Origin: Seison nebaliae
Taxonomy: Eukaryota > Rotifera > Pararotatoria > Seisonacea > Seisonidae
Reading direction: 5' to 3'
Length of the DNA stretch: 20,466 nt
NCBI GenBank assembly: GCA_023231475.1
Contig: JALJEE010002528.1
Span: forward strand, 1-20,466
The translations under genes were made by a program, and so were the position numbers. Below, piece by piece: positions 8,401 to 20,466 of the stretch. Below the pieces are notes generated by a model, which saw only the letters and a program-made list of their open reading frames with translations, was not told the origin of the DNA and searched no databases. How positions within the stretch are numbered: position 1 is the stretch's first letter; each line of letters begins with the position of its first letter.

Positions 8401-11400
8401 TGATTGGATGTTGGGATAATACCGAACATCATTAAACGGTCCCATGAATAAATCTTTCGGTTTATCATCTCGCCAACCAAATGTTGTATTGTAGACATTA
8501 TGGAAATAAATCGATTCGTCATGATATGTGACGGAATTGTCATTTTGATAATTGTCGTGTGTTAATTTTGAATTATTTATATTATTATTTTCTTTCTCTT
8601 GCAAATCGTCGTTCATTCCCATTGGATGATCAGCATCATCATTTGAATTCTTTTGTGGCAATTTCAATAATTTCTCATTTTCGAAATGAATTAGAGAATT
8701 CGATCGATAAATCAAATCGATCCGTTTCATTTTCGTCGCTTCATCTTGTGTCGCAGTTGATTGTCGCGATGTCATTAGATTACTGAATGGATTCAAGAGA
8801 GATGATCTTGATGATCTTGGTAAATGGAAAGAATTGTTGACACAAGGAATCAGATGTTCATGTTTTCCCACTAATAACATCACTTTGGATAACATACGAA
8901 TATTTCTTTGTTCTTGTGATGTGCTACATGCGGCGAGTAGTGCAGGTATGGCTCGCCAATGATCGTTAGATTTGGTTGATCGTTCCAGGAATTCTCCCCA
9001 CATCGCCCAAATGGAACTTCGAACTTTCCTTTGAATAGTTAAAATACTATGTGTCTGTTGTGGTTGTGAATAATGGAGATGTTGTATATGATTCTGCGAA
9101 TGATTACTGCTCGTCACACTCATATTACTTATACTACTTGTAAGAATATGACTACCATTCGTCATATCATCTGTGGATAATCTTGTTGTAGATGTTGATG
9201 ATTCCACTAAATCCGAATTAGATAATTCTCCTGATGAGATAGATGGAAGATCATACATCTCACGAACACATTTCGCAAATTCCCAATCGGCTTCATTCTT
9301 CCGATTCAAATTCTCCAAGACAACACCTTTCAACGATTTAATATACCAATTTAATGGTAATGATGATGGAATCGTTTCTTTTCCACTATTCCCATTATTA
9401 CTACTACTCACACTATTCGTATTCGAACTACTACTACTAGCATTATTATTATTATTATTATTATTATTGTTGTTGTTGTTATTATTATTATTCTCATCAT
9501 TATTATTATTATTATTATTATTATTTTCAGCTTCATTCGTTTGACAATCATGATAATAATCATTTAATGAATATTGCTTCCCTTGACTCTTACATTTGAT
9601 AGATTGAATGATTTTATTGAGTGAAGCGATTGAATGAACTTTTGGTATACATAAAATTCTCAATAAAATATTATAAGCTGTTCGATAACAACCATGTTTC
9701 CGTGCTATTCTTCCAAATAACACAATCGCTTCAGACATACATTGAATTCCAGTTGAATCGCCATTATCGACATTATCCGTGGCTCCTGTTACGATGTTCA
9801 TATAATGATGTTGACGCCATGAGAGAACGTCACTCCAATAAGAGAGATCATCAGATAAGAGAGGTAATCTCGTTTTCCAAATACGAACCGTTCCACTAAT
9901 TTCATTTTTGTGTGTTCCTGGTGCATTTATCAGATTTTTCAATCGACATCCTTCGATCAATTCGATGATTTGTTGAGTGCCTTGTAACAATGGAATGAAT
10001 GCATCTATCGATTGTAACGGTAACGATCGCCATTGAATCAACATGAACATGATAGCACGAGCTTCAATCTGAGCTGACAATTCTCTCACATTCGACAAAA
10101 ATTGTTTATTATACGGACCAAGTCGATGTTCATTTTGTCCACAAGTCAGAATGTAACTCGTGAACATTGTCACTTTCCATAGATTCGGTTCCAATTTATC
10201 CGATGACTTCATATAAAGTTTCTTCACTGCTCGTTCCATTGAAGACCAATCGGGCACTTTCCATGCACTCTCCGCCATTGAATAAACACTTCGAGAATCT
10301 AATACTTCTCCATCTCCTAAATTTCTGTTCATATCATTCGTTCCAGCAGCTACTAACGAATCCCATTGATTCAATTGTTTTGCAAATCTCATCCATTTAC
10401 CTTCAAAGAACCACATCTGTTTAACGAGTCGATAGACAACACTTTTCATGTCGATATTCTTTTGATTATTCAAATAATTGAGATCTTTCGTCGATACTTT
10501 ATAATTCTTAATGAAAAGACCAAAAAATTGATGTTGAATATATTTCATTCCATCATCGAATTGACCATATTGATCGAAAGTGAAACAATCGATTAACGGT
10601 TGACAATAAAGACCACGCATCAATATTGATACGGGCATATCATAATCATTGAGATCATTATAAATTTCGATCATTTCATTCAATGCATCGAAAATCGGAG
10701 TAGATTTGATATTGGATGATGAATCGATTAATAATTTATCATTAATATTATCAAACAATTGTTTTTTCGTTATCAATCCATCGAAATTTTTTCTGTGAGC
10801 ATAGAATTCATCCAAATCATTTGATTCGAACATTCTCGATTGATTATTCTCATTATCAGACATGAAAATATCATCAGATGAATTCTGTCCATAATCTACA
10901 TTATCATTTAAATTATCTTTTTCATCATCAATATCCATCTCTTCATTCCCTTTTTCTTCTTCTTCTTCCATATTATATTGTTGGGATGATTGGACAGTAT
11001 CAGTCGTATTCGATTTCTCTTCTTCGTTAATTGTTGTTGATGGTTCGGGAGGATCGATATTCGATTTCGTTAAATCAGTTTTTGAATAATAATCGAAGAA
11101 GTGAGTGAGGAATGTAGCGGATTGATTGTTGAGAGGATCGAATGCTCTCCGATTGAACATTAACAACATGACGGATGATTGTGGATCGTGACAATCGAAT
11201 TTTCGATAATCGTCATAGAAATGTGTTTGGGAAATTTGATCATTCTGTCCGAATTCATCATAATCTTTCATCAATTCATTATTCATTAAATAATGAACAG
11301 ATTGAACTGTTTGTAAAATAGAGAATAAAATAGTAGTAGTTGGAATTGACATGACATTATCGATAATTCCTGAATGATTCTTATAGAATTCGGAGAGACA

Positions 11401-12680
11401 TAAATCTTGAATGATCTCAATATCACCAATGGCCGTCATAGCTGTTTTATCATTCTTCTTATCATCATCTGCTGTTTCTTCCGATGTTTCTTGTTTCATC
11501 GTTTCATCATCATCATTCTTTATTGATTCATTCGTCAATGTTTTATCAAGATTATTCTCCTCATCATTCTCTTCTCTCTTCTCTCCCGATTCTTCTTTCG
11601 ATGATATTTCATTCGATTTCACTGATGAAATAAATTTCATTTTCGATGGTGATATAAATGATGATTCTTCTTGATCTGTCGAATTTGGAATTGGTGGAGG
11701 TGACGGACATGGTGACGAATCGGTAACATCCAGATCTGTCAAACTATTGATAGCGACACTTGATGGAAGAACATTGGTATGATGAATGAATTGTGATGGT
11801 AATAATTGATTTACCAAACTCTCGAGAATTAACAAAATCTCATTTTTCAATCCAAATGTCTTGGCGATATAGCCCAATTGAACTGGATCAGCCACCGAAT
11901 AAAGAAGATTGTTATGATTAAACATTAAAGAGAAAACGTGGAGTGGATGTAAAATCAAATGTTTCTCGGATGATTCATCATCAACACCATTCTCACTATC
12001 ACCATCTGTATCGATATCAGTTCCATTTCCATCTAATTTACATAATTCTGATAAATCAGTAGCCATTAATCGAATTTTTGAAATTTTATTTCCAGTCGTG
12101 TCTTTCATGAATTCGAGATAAGAAGGAATCCAATCATTCATATACGATTCAGTTCCTCTCATCAATGTGCGAAAAGCAGAAATGAAATTGAAATCAATCA
12201 ACGGCTCAACATTCATCAACGCCATAACTGAAGGATGTGGACGGAAAATGGGTGAAGCAATACATCGATCGACATTGGCGTTATATTTCGTATCGACGGA
12301 GAACGCTCGCCAATACGCATTCAACAATGTCGTCAACGGTGTATGTGGTTTCATGAAACGGAAAATTGTATTGTTACCTGACATCAAATCACTCTTGATC
12401 AATTGGAAGAGAAAAGCGACGTTATCGACAGAACTCTTTTTCATGATATTATGAATTAATTGTGAGTAGACATCAATAAATAATTGATGAGCCAAATCAT
12501 GATTATGACGACAAAGTACGAGAATACTAAGAACGAGTGATGGATTCTCTTCCGAATTGAGAAATTCATTTTTCGTCTTTTCTTTTGTCAATCTTAATTT
12601 CATATCAAAATTTTCAACTTCTGATAATTGATCGATATTCTTCAACACTTTCTCCGTTACTAAACCGAAAATATTATATG

Positions 12681-12711
<31 letters not shown>

Positions 12712-15051
12712 TTTCCCTTCTATATATTTATCATCCTGTTGTTGTTGTTGTTGATAATGATGTTGTCGTTGTTGTTGTTGTTGCAGTTGTTGTTGTTCTT
12801 GTCGTTGTTGTTCTTGAAGTTTTCCCATAATTTCTTGAGCGATATCTCTTTTCATTTCGATATCATCGTCTATTGTGAATGAACCATTTGTCGATTCCAT
12901 ATCGTCATCATATTCGGATGAGATATATGTTCCTAATTTATTGAAATTATCTTCAATTTGTGTCATTAGACATCGAACATCTGGTAATGCCTCTAAATAC
13001 CATGGTTGTGTTAACAACGGTGTCGATGTATTCTCCGACGTCAACAACAAATACAATTCCAACATATGAATGATAGGATATGGCTGCATCGAACTCGGCC
13101 AATCAATGAATAAAATATTCGCCATAATTCGATCGATGATTCGGAATGATTCATTTTGATGAAACAAATACAAATATTTCTTTTGAACTGATGGACATTC
13201 GGAACTGAGTCCATAACAGAATGCTTCGAACATCTTCTCAAATTCGAATCGAATATTATCATTATAATTCTTCCTTATTGGAATTGGTCCTTTTTTCATT
13301 GGTTTCTTCACTTGCGACTTCTTTCGACCACCAGAACGATGACGCTTTTTCTTTTCGATTCGTCGATTTTTCGGTTTTTCAGTTGGTGGTGGTGGTGGTG
13401 GTGTAGGTGATGATGATGGTTGTGGTGGTTGTGGTGGTGACGTCGGTGTCGGTTGCGGTTTCTCAATTTTAAATTTATTTTTATCTCTATTTATTTTCAT
13501 AATTTTCGTCTTTCGTTTCATTTCCTTCTTCAACGATACCGTTCCATTATACATGTCGACCGTATACATTAATAGAAGATGAAAAAGAACATGAAGATAA
13601 TTCAAAGAGATTTGAACACGTAATGGCGGTTCTCCTCGTCCATTATGTTCGAGAAATCTTAATGAAGCTAATCGAGAAGCTTCGAAAGGAAACGATTTGA
13701 AATTCTTCCCACCAATCAAATATGATTGAGCGACAGTTAAACTTTTAATCAATTCATCATGTTCCACATCAATGAAATGATCTTCCATCATATCGAATTG
13801 TCCACCATCACACATCTTCATCGGATGACTATTAGTTGTATCGTTACACATCATATGAATGGAATCGTTCGATGAATCATTCATCCATGGCAATGTCGGT
13901 GACGGTGTTGATTTCCATTCATTCTCATTATCATTATCCATTCCATTTTTCTGATTTTTTGGTGATGTAGTGGAAGCGAGTGGTGATTGACAATTTCTAT
14001 TACTTGTTGATATACCATTCTTTGTCAATGAACTAATATTGACAGCACTATTAATATAAACAGGTGGATAAATGAGATGATAATGACGGAAATGATTTCC
14101 TAATTTATCCACTAAAATATTCCATATCGAATGTAAAATCGTCAACCTTTCAGTCACATACATCTCATTCATTTCTTCTTCAACAGATTTCTTGTTCGAT
14201 TTCATTCCATCAATTCCATTTGACGATTTAATTTTATCATCTTCCATAATCTTATCCGTTTTCGTCTGTTTTCTCGTTTGATACTTTTTCGAGAAAGTTG
14301 GCACCGTTCGATAATGTGATGGAATTTTTGATGGAAGTTTCGAAACGTCCACCGAATGATTTTTATCGATTATTCCACTCATTAATAATTCTTCATCATT
14401 TCCATGATCGAACTTCGATATTTTCTTCAATACACATCGACAATCATTCGATGAATTTTCAATCTCTTTCATCGTCTCTTCATTCGGTTGGAGATTGAGC
14501 GAATTTGTCTTGTAATTGGGACGGAGATCTTGTTTGCGGAAAACATAATAAAAGAATTCGAGAAAAGCGATTAGAACGACAACATCATTCACCACTTCAA
14601 AATCGTTGAGGATGATAAATGTCAATGATTTCAATACTTCTCGATTAGTCGAATATCGTTCTCGAATAATCGTCAAAAGAATAATAATGAGAGCTGATAA
14701 TGATGACGCACATGGATATCCGATACGTATCTCATCAACATGACTATGAACAGCAAGTGATCGATAACAGGAATTATAATATGATGCATTTCGACAAACA
14801 TCCGGCAAATCATTTGATGTGGTATTCAAATAATTTTTATTATTATAATTCTTATTCGTCAAATGTTTATAAGAGAAATCTAAATCCGAATTATTTTGAA
14901 TACTATAAATTGGATATCGTTTAGATAATTCAACTGTCATTTCTGGTAATTCCACATAATGTTTTCTTTCTTTTTCCAATTTCTTCTTTTTTTTTCTTTC
15001 ACGTTCTCTTTCATTCTCACCACCATGTCTCCGATCTTCCATAAAATCTTC

Positions 15052-15104
<53 letters not shown>

Positions 15105-18100
15105 GATTATATATTGGATTATTAAAGAAACAATCATAAATATTTGAATCATCACTCGTCATCGATTTATTCTCTAATTTATCAGTAAATTTGGATGGAT
15201 TGAATAACAATTTCTGTTCATTCTCCAATTCATTATCTTCGAACATACTCAAATTAATTTCATCATTAATCGTTTTATTCTCATCATCATTCTCATCATA
15301 ACTGTCATCCTCAAAATTATCATCAATGATTCTGATAGGAGGTGGTCCACTTAAGCCCAATTTCTCGGATATGTGACCACCGAGCCATGGATGTCTCATG
15401 AGAATATCATCTGGAATTTTCACTCTAACTTCATTCAAAATCGTTTGACATCGTTTTCCGAAAGCAATTTGTTGAGACATGAATGTATGAAGAGGACGTC
15501 GAGTTTTAAGTAAACGAGCTCCCCACGACTGAACGGCTTGAAGTAATTGATCAAGAACTTGATCGAAAATCGCCGGATATTCTTTCCCACATGACCACAC
15601 GATATGGAGAAAAAGATATTGAAGTTTCGGAGAATTTTTCGGTTGTAACGTCGATCGGAATAACTCATAGAATATCATCGACGTATTCGTCAACAATTCA
15701 ATGAATTGTGGATGAATTTCATCGAAATATTTATATGATTCTTGATGATCACAATTCACCGTCTTATCAATAATCACACGATTACTACAATAATAAATGA
15801 GAGCCGATTGGAGTTTGAGGAATGCAGTGACAGTTGTCATTAATTCTCCATCGATTGTTGGTATCGATTTGTCACTCTCTGCCAAATGTCCACAATAACT
15901 GAGGAAGAATTTGACGAAAATTCCTAAAATACTTTCCATATGTTCCAAAACCATTTTTCCTTTACCATCTAACGGTTCTTGTTCTTGTTGTTCATTTGTC
16001 ATCTTCATTCCATTTGAGTTGAGTAGACGTTGCATTGGAGCACTCGTCACATCACATATTTGTTGGACACAATAGAAGACGATTTTGTAGAAGTTCATCG
16101 AATAAGGTCGACGTCGATCTTCTTTTTGACCTTCGAGTGGTGCTGGATAAAACATATTCTCCACCAACATAACACTCTTGAGAATGTTGTCAAGTACGTC
16201 GATAGCGGGAAAGAATTTATCGAAGAATTGTATAATGAGGAAAGTGAATTCTTCACACATCTCCATTGTATGAATAGCACGAAATGAAACGGTAGGATAA
16301 ATTCTCGAACGGAATTCGATCGGTTTCTTTTGAAATGATAAACAGAATTTTTTCGATTCATCATATCGTCGTGCTTCTAATGAAATGATAACATTTAATG
16401 ATCGATCGATAAGACTATGAAAAACGGCTTGTTTCTCTTCTACTATATCTAATTTATTTTCATGAATTCTTATTAATAATTGAACGAATAAAATGAAATT
16501 ATGATAATTCTCTGAACCCAATACAACGACAGTTCGATTGTGAAGAGCAGATGTTTGAGCATTCTGTACTAAACGTTGAAATAAACGTTGTGTCATTAGA
16601 GAGAAACTTTCAGAATCCCAAATAATTTCCAAATTGATATTTGCTACTAGAAGAATGAGTTGAAGAACGTCATGCATCGGTTTTGAATGAACAGCAATGA
16701 ACATGGTGGGAGGAGTGGATTGACTAGTATCAGTTGTGACAATTCTTTCTTTATCTGAATCTTCCACTCCTTCTAATTGATGTTTATATTTGAGCATTTG
16801 TTCTTTTCGATATTCATTTTCATAATATTGAAAATATCGTCCGCCCATAATACATTGAACGAAATCTTTTGGAAAATAAACATTCAAATGAATCGTTGAA
16901 ATCTCAACTCCCAAACCACTACAACTGAATGTTCCGAAAATATTCCTTATCAATTGTTTCATAGCAATGGGAGGAGAATTCGCTTTCTCCAACGCAAAAA
17001 GACGATTTATCGTTTTCAATTGAATTCGATGAACAGCGGCCGATTGTGATCCAATTCGTACTAGAGAATTCAATGCAGTTTTTGCAACACGTATTAATTC
17101 TGGACATGAATCCATCAGTAACGATGTGATAGAATGGAGATATGTCGGCATTTTATTTGATGGATCTTCTTTCATTTCAATCGGATCGAAAAGATAAACA
17201 TTTTCATCATCATCCACATCTGAATTAGGAATGACCAATAAACGACGTTGTTGACGGAAAAGATGAGGATAAATAAATTGACGAATTTCATATAGACAAC
17301 TAATCGATGGATTATTCACATGTTCCAATTCAATAATAAATGGGAAAGTGAGAATTAATTTATAAACCATCGTGACGATTACAAGAGACATCGAAGGCGA
17401 CGAACATGAGAGATATGTCGGGAAGATTTTGAGAATTGTTCGAAGAAGTTGAAGTAAAGCATCACGGATTTCAATCGCATAATGATAAGTATCACCCATT
17501 CGTTTCCTCAATTCGATTAAATGTTCCATCGCTGGAATAAGAATATAACGTATCGATAAAGTTATTAAATTTCCACGTAAACTACTCATAATATTATTTA
17601 ATGATAAGATTGGCAAAGTGATTTTGGTGATGGTAGTGGTGGCGGTTGTTTTCGTTGTCGTCGTTTTAATTGATGAATCGGAAGTTGACAAAGAGAATTG
17701 AGTGAAATCATTTTGGAGATGATGAATGAAAGCGATGAGCCATGGTCTCTCATCCGGTTTTCGTTTGAGAAAGAAATATAAAGGAATTTGTCGAAGAATA
17801 AATTCTTTTAATATTTCGAACATTTTACCGAATGATCGAAATGTTTCGAATTCGAGAAGAATTAATGATAAATATTCAAATTGAAATGGTTCACGATCGA
17901 ATTTCAAGAGGAATAATTCCATCAAATGACAAACGGCTTTCTTCTGCCACCACGAACATTCACTTGATTTGATGTAGGAATAAAATGGTTGAGAGTTTTT
18001 GTTATCAGATTTGAATTGGAATTGGCAGAAACTCTTAATCCAAAGTCGACGGAAAGAATTATTACAAAATAGTTTAATGAGATGAAGGAACATTCTTTGT

Positions 18101-20322
18101 TTATTCATCGATGACATATGATTGAAGAGATGTTGATTAATTCGACATGTACATGATTGACAACAACGATTCTTTTCAAATCGAATCGTTTCTTTTGTAC
18201 GACGAAATGAAATTGGATAATTATATAAATTATTTCGATGACAACATGATCGTCCACACGACAAACAAATAGGAGAATATTTCAATCGCCATTCATCCGT
18301 TCTCTTTTGGGATTGAGACTCGAACAATTGAAGACGATCCTTTCCGAACGTTGCACAATTCCGACAACCTACATGATAATTATTTCGGAAATTACTCAAT
18401 GCTAATGGTTGACATTCGGAATGACGATTCAATCGATAAAACAAATTCTTCTCAACATAATTCAATCGATAATCGATACAATCATCACATCCAAAAATTA
18501 TGTTATTGAAATTCTCATTATTTTCACAACGTTTTTCCTTTTCTTCTTCTTCTTCTTCTTCTTCTTTTTGTTTGATTGAATTATTCTTTGAATTTAGATT
18601 TTCTTCTTGTTCTTGTTGTTGTTTTGATGATGAATTAAGAGAGAATAATTCATTGAAATAAGAAGAAAGATGAGGATTAGTGTGAAGGAAGATGTGAGAG
18701 AAACTTCCATCCAAATCTCGTCCATCAACACAATGACCGGAAAGAATATAAATTAATTCGAGTAGAATATATCCACAATCATAATAACTAATGATGATAT
18801 GATGAGCGAATAAAAGGAGATCATTCAATGAATTCTTTTCATCCGATCCCCAATGTTCCACACTCTCAATTTTCGTTTTACGATTGAGAATGATGAAATA
18901 TCGGACAATTGGCGATTCATAAATGATTTGAGAAAGCTTTTCATAATTCTCTAAAATGTTCATAAAGAAATTATTCTGATCAGAAACCATCTCACGAATT
19001 AAATGATGATAAGATAAATTCCATTCATATTCATTCTCCACTTCTCTCTCCATCGCTACATTCTCATAATAATTCTTCAGTGAATGTCTCATCCATTTGA
19101 AGAGACAATTAATTCGATTCATTCGTTTGTGCATCTCCTCCACATTCTTCTTCAAACTCTCTAAACCCTCATCTGATGACAGATTGTTAATGAATATCTG
19201 TTCATTCTCAAACAACCAATATCGTTCTTCATCTGTAATGTTGGCGGTGGGAGTGTTACGATGAAAGAGAAGATATTTGTCTGATGAATCCACAACAATT
19301 TTGTGCAATTTACTCATTTGAATATTGAAAATATTTTGAAATTCTTTAACGAAAACTGAAGAATTCCTCACACACAATCGACTCACATACCAATTGAAAT
19401 CGTTATTGAATTTGGAGAAAGCGACGGATTGGAGAATCATATCGAAATGAATAAGAATATCGATCAATGATTGGAAATGTTCAATCTTCGTATTGGTCGA
19501 CAAAGAAATGACTCGAATAATTCCGATGACTAACGTGATCGCTTCATATGACGACCGAGAACATAAATTCGCTACAAAGTCGTCCGTTTTCGACGATTTA
19601 CATTTCAATTTAGCTACTGAAAAATATGAAGTATCACTATAACGGAAATTTAACGGTTCAGATGAATTGTCAATAGTATGATTATGAAAACGGATTTCGA
19701 AATGTGGAATATAATTCGATGGATTGACGAGTTGTGTCGAACTGTTCGAATTATTCAAATAATGATGATGATGATGATGAATTTGATGGTTTGAACTGGA
19801 TTGTGTCGACGAATAATGCCCACCGGCCAAACTGGTTCCACTCGAACTGGTATTTGATGTGCTGGATGATGAACTGGAAACGATTGATGAATTCAAATGC
19901 GTTTCATTTGGAATGAGGGAACATTCGTGAATTTCATTCGCTAAGAAAACGGCCGACAATTGAACAGCTTGTGATAATAGAACTTTCATTTGTTCTGATA
20001 CTTTCGAATTGAATGAATTGGGAAAGATGACGATCAAATCGGAAAAGAATGACAAATATGATTGTGAGAAATTCTGTAATTTCGTCGTTGTTTTAATGAG
20101 ATTTGTGATATTGAAACGGAAAATATCAGGATGTGGCCAATTGCCACGAACGAGTAGAAGTAATGATTCAAAAACGATCTCATAAATCTCTGGAAACTCT
20201 TTACACTTCAACAACGGGACAAGAGTACTGAATATTTCTTTATCCAATAATCGATTAACATCCATCATTCCACCAATCGATATTAATTTCCATAAATTAT
20301 TCTTCTTATCATCATTATTATT

Positions 20323-20418
<96 letters not shown>

Positions 20419-20466
20419 TGTAGTAATAATCGGATGATTATTATAAATGTGATGGGAATAATAATA
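5467..20466 (-). CDS. TRRAP: TRRAP/Tra1 (Nipped-A) PIKK-family pseudokinase, 5'-partial
   Basis: TRRAP is the nuclear scaffold that links transcription activators to the SAGA and NuA4/TIP60 histone acetyltransferase complexes. Residues are numbered from Met at 20268, but the frame stays open for 66 more codons to the window edge, so the true start is outside. Order: divergent helical (HEAT-type) N-terminal half (1 to ~3190); Cys-rich cluster (594-708); Asn run (1723-1739); Pro-rich then Lys/Arg-rich linker (2270-2333); Gln-rich stretch (2481-2529); FAT domain (from ~3190) with AKQLNQWDSLVAAG, RLPLLSDDLSYWSDVLSW plus RQHHY, and FGRIARKHG; Asn/Ser run (3582-3615); divergent PI3K-like domain (from ~4315) with LREWASIIYPNADEYTNARR and FRLTPNLQQY; FATC tail ending LHPMLHPWL (human TRRAP ends DPAWHPWL). 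No HRD or DFG kinase motifs appear, as expected for this pseudokinase. It has no introns and 4999 codons here, against the family's ~3800-3900 residues. Confidence 0.95.
9442..9525 (-). repeat. Asn-coding trinucleotide tract in TRRAP FAT region
   Basis: Seventeen Asn codons (9442-9492), then Glu-Asp, then nine more Asn codons (9499-9525); mostly AAT with four AAC. It is followed by a Ser-rich linker. It sits between conserved FAT helices, so it is probably a surface loop. Confidence 0.9.
12682..12828 (-). repeat. Gln-rich (CAA) tract in TRRAP
   Basis: Nine pure CAA codons (12682-12708), a Lys/Gly/Glu-containing spacer, then six Gln (12736-12753) and further Gln/Arg/His/Leu up to 12828. It is a disordered polyQ linker (residues 2481-2529) before the C-terminal helical part, and a candidate length-polymorphic site. 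Confidence 0.9.
13270..13461 (-). other. Pro-rich and basic linker in TRRAP, probable nuclear localisation signal
   Basis: Residues 2270-2296 are mostly Pro, Ser and Thr, including a run of six Pro. Residues 2298-2333 hold dense Lys/Arg clusters such as RRIEKKKRHR and GGRKKSQVKKPMKK. The basic clusters look like a bipartite nuclear localisation signal and could also touch nucleic acid; the function is inferred from composition. Confidence 0.6.
15052..15102 (-). repeat. 17-codon Asn run in TRRAP
   Basis: One AAC and sixteen AAT codons in a row (residues 1723-1739), then His and another Asn, followed on the C-terminal side by an acidic and then strongly basic stretch (Glu/Arg/Lys repeats). It is a microsatellite kept in frame. 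Confidence 0.92.
18143..18489 (-). other. Cys-rich cluster inside the TRRAP helical region
   Basis: Cys codons fall at residues 594, 597, 619, 635, 638, 668, 671, 675, 676, 702, 703, 706 and 708, giving CDDC, CRNC, CLSCGRSCC-H and CCQSCTC. The CxxC pairing looks like zinc-binding knuckles. The rest of the protein has few cysteines. It follows a Gln/Glu/Asn-rich linker. I know no such cluster in other TRRAP proteins. Confidence 0.65.
18541..18564 (-). repeat. Glu-coding (GAA) run in TRRAP
   Basis: Eight consecutive GAA codons, flanked by Lys/Glu, just N-terminal to the Cys-rich cluster. Confidence 0.85.
19756..19776 (-). repeat. His run in TRRAP N-terminal region
   Basis: Six consecutive His codons (mainly CAT) follow a Ser/Thr/Asn-rich disordered stretch. 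It is a low-complexity linker with no assigned role. Confidence 0.75.
20314..20418 (-). repeat. ATT/ATC microsatellite in the TRRAP frame near the window edge
   Basis: There are 35 triplets, all ATT on the plus strand except three ATC. In the TRRAP frame they read as 32 Asn and 3 Asp with no stop. Downstream in frame come Asp-Asp-Lys-Lys-Asn-Asn and then LWKLISIGGMMDVNRLLDKE, which looks like a genuine helix continuing into the main ORF. Upstream the frame is also open to the last base. Confidence 0.85.

Noticed and set aside
8214-8543. Minus-strand 109-codon ORF inside TRRAP in another frame
   Set aside because: It overlaps conserved FAT-region codons of TRRAP in an alternative frame; no family resemblance.
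9173-9544. Plus-strand 123-codon ORF with a long Leu run
   Set aside because: It is the antisense shadow of the TRRAP Asn/Ser tract; the Leu run is just the reverse reading of ATT/TTG repeats.
12585-12882. Plus-strand ORFs made of Val or Leu runs
   Set aside because: They are antisense readings of the CAA-coded Gln tract, not membrane proteins.
20314-20418. ATT tract as a non-coding microsatellite marking the gene's 5' end
   Set aside because: The TRRAP frame passes through it without a stop and stays open to the window edge, so coding is the better reading.

Overview
The window looks like nuclear DNA of an animal, most likely an acariform (astigmatid) mite. The sequence is AT-rich with compact genes. 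The main gene runs for 15 kb without an intron, with many Asn, Gln, Asp and Glu runs coded by nearly pure ATT, TTG and ATC triplets (as read on the + strand). There is also a eukaryotic tRNA-Asp with internal pol III promoter boxes. The mite assignment is inference from style; the animal/eukaryote assignment rests on the genes.

Layout, left to right. (1) 1-97, minus strand: the first 32 codons of an alpha-tubulin gene that runs off the left edge. (2) 98-3926: AT-rich intergenic DNA with no convincing protein gene. It holds the presumed alpha-tubulin promoter side, a 15-bp tandem repeat, two diverged copies of a ~100-bp two-hairpin element, an 18-bp perfect palindrome, a GC-richer island with nested inverted repeats, and a 54-nt hairpin. 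(3) 3927-3998, minus strand: tRNA-Asp(GTC), followed by a T-run terminator. (4) 4158-4678: two mutually exclusive weak gene models, a two-exon 78-aa reading frame on the minus strand and an 87-codon ORF on the plus strand. (5) 5467-20466, minus strand: one reading frame of 4999 sense codons plus a stop, encoding the PIKK-family pseudokinase TRRAP/Tra1 (Nipped-A in flies). It is open right to the window edge, so the true N-terminus lies outside.

TRRAP is the scaffold that brings transcription activators to the SAGA and NuA4/TIP60 histone acetyltransferase complexes. The family call rests on the FAT domain, the pseudokinase domain and the FATC tail ending HPWL. This copy is over 1000 residues longer than the usual ~3800-3900. 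The excess is low-complexity linkers, a proline-rich plus basic linker, and a cysteine-rich cluster in the HEAT region that I do not know from other TRRAPs. Alpha-tubulin, tRNA-Asp and TRRAP all lie on the minus strand, but nothing suggests joint function.

I see no CRISPR, defence cassette or mobile-element coding sequence. The most novel observations are the Cys-rich TRRAP insertion, the duplicated two-hairpin element and the nested inverted-repeat island.
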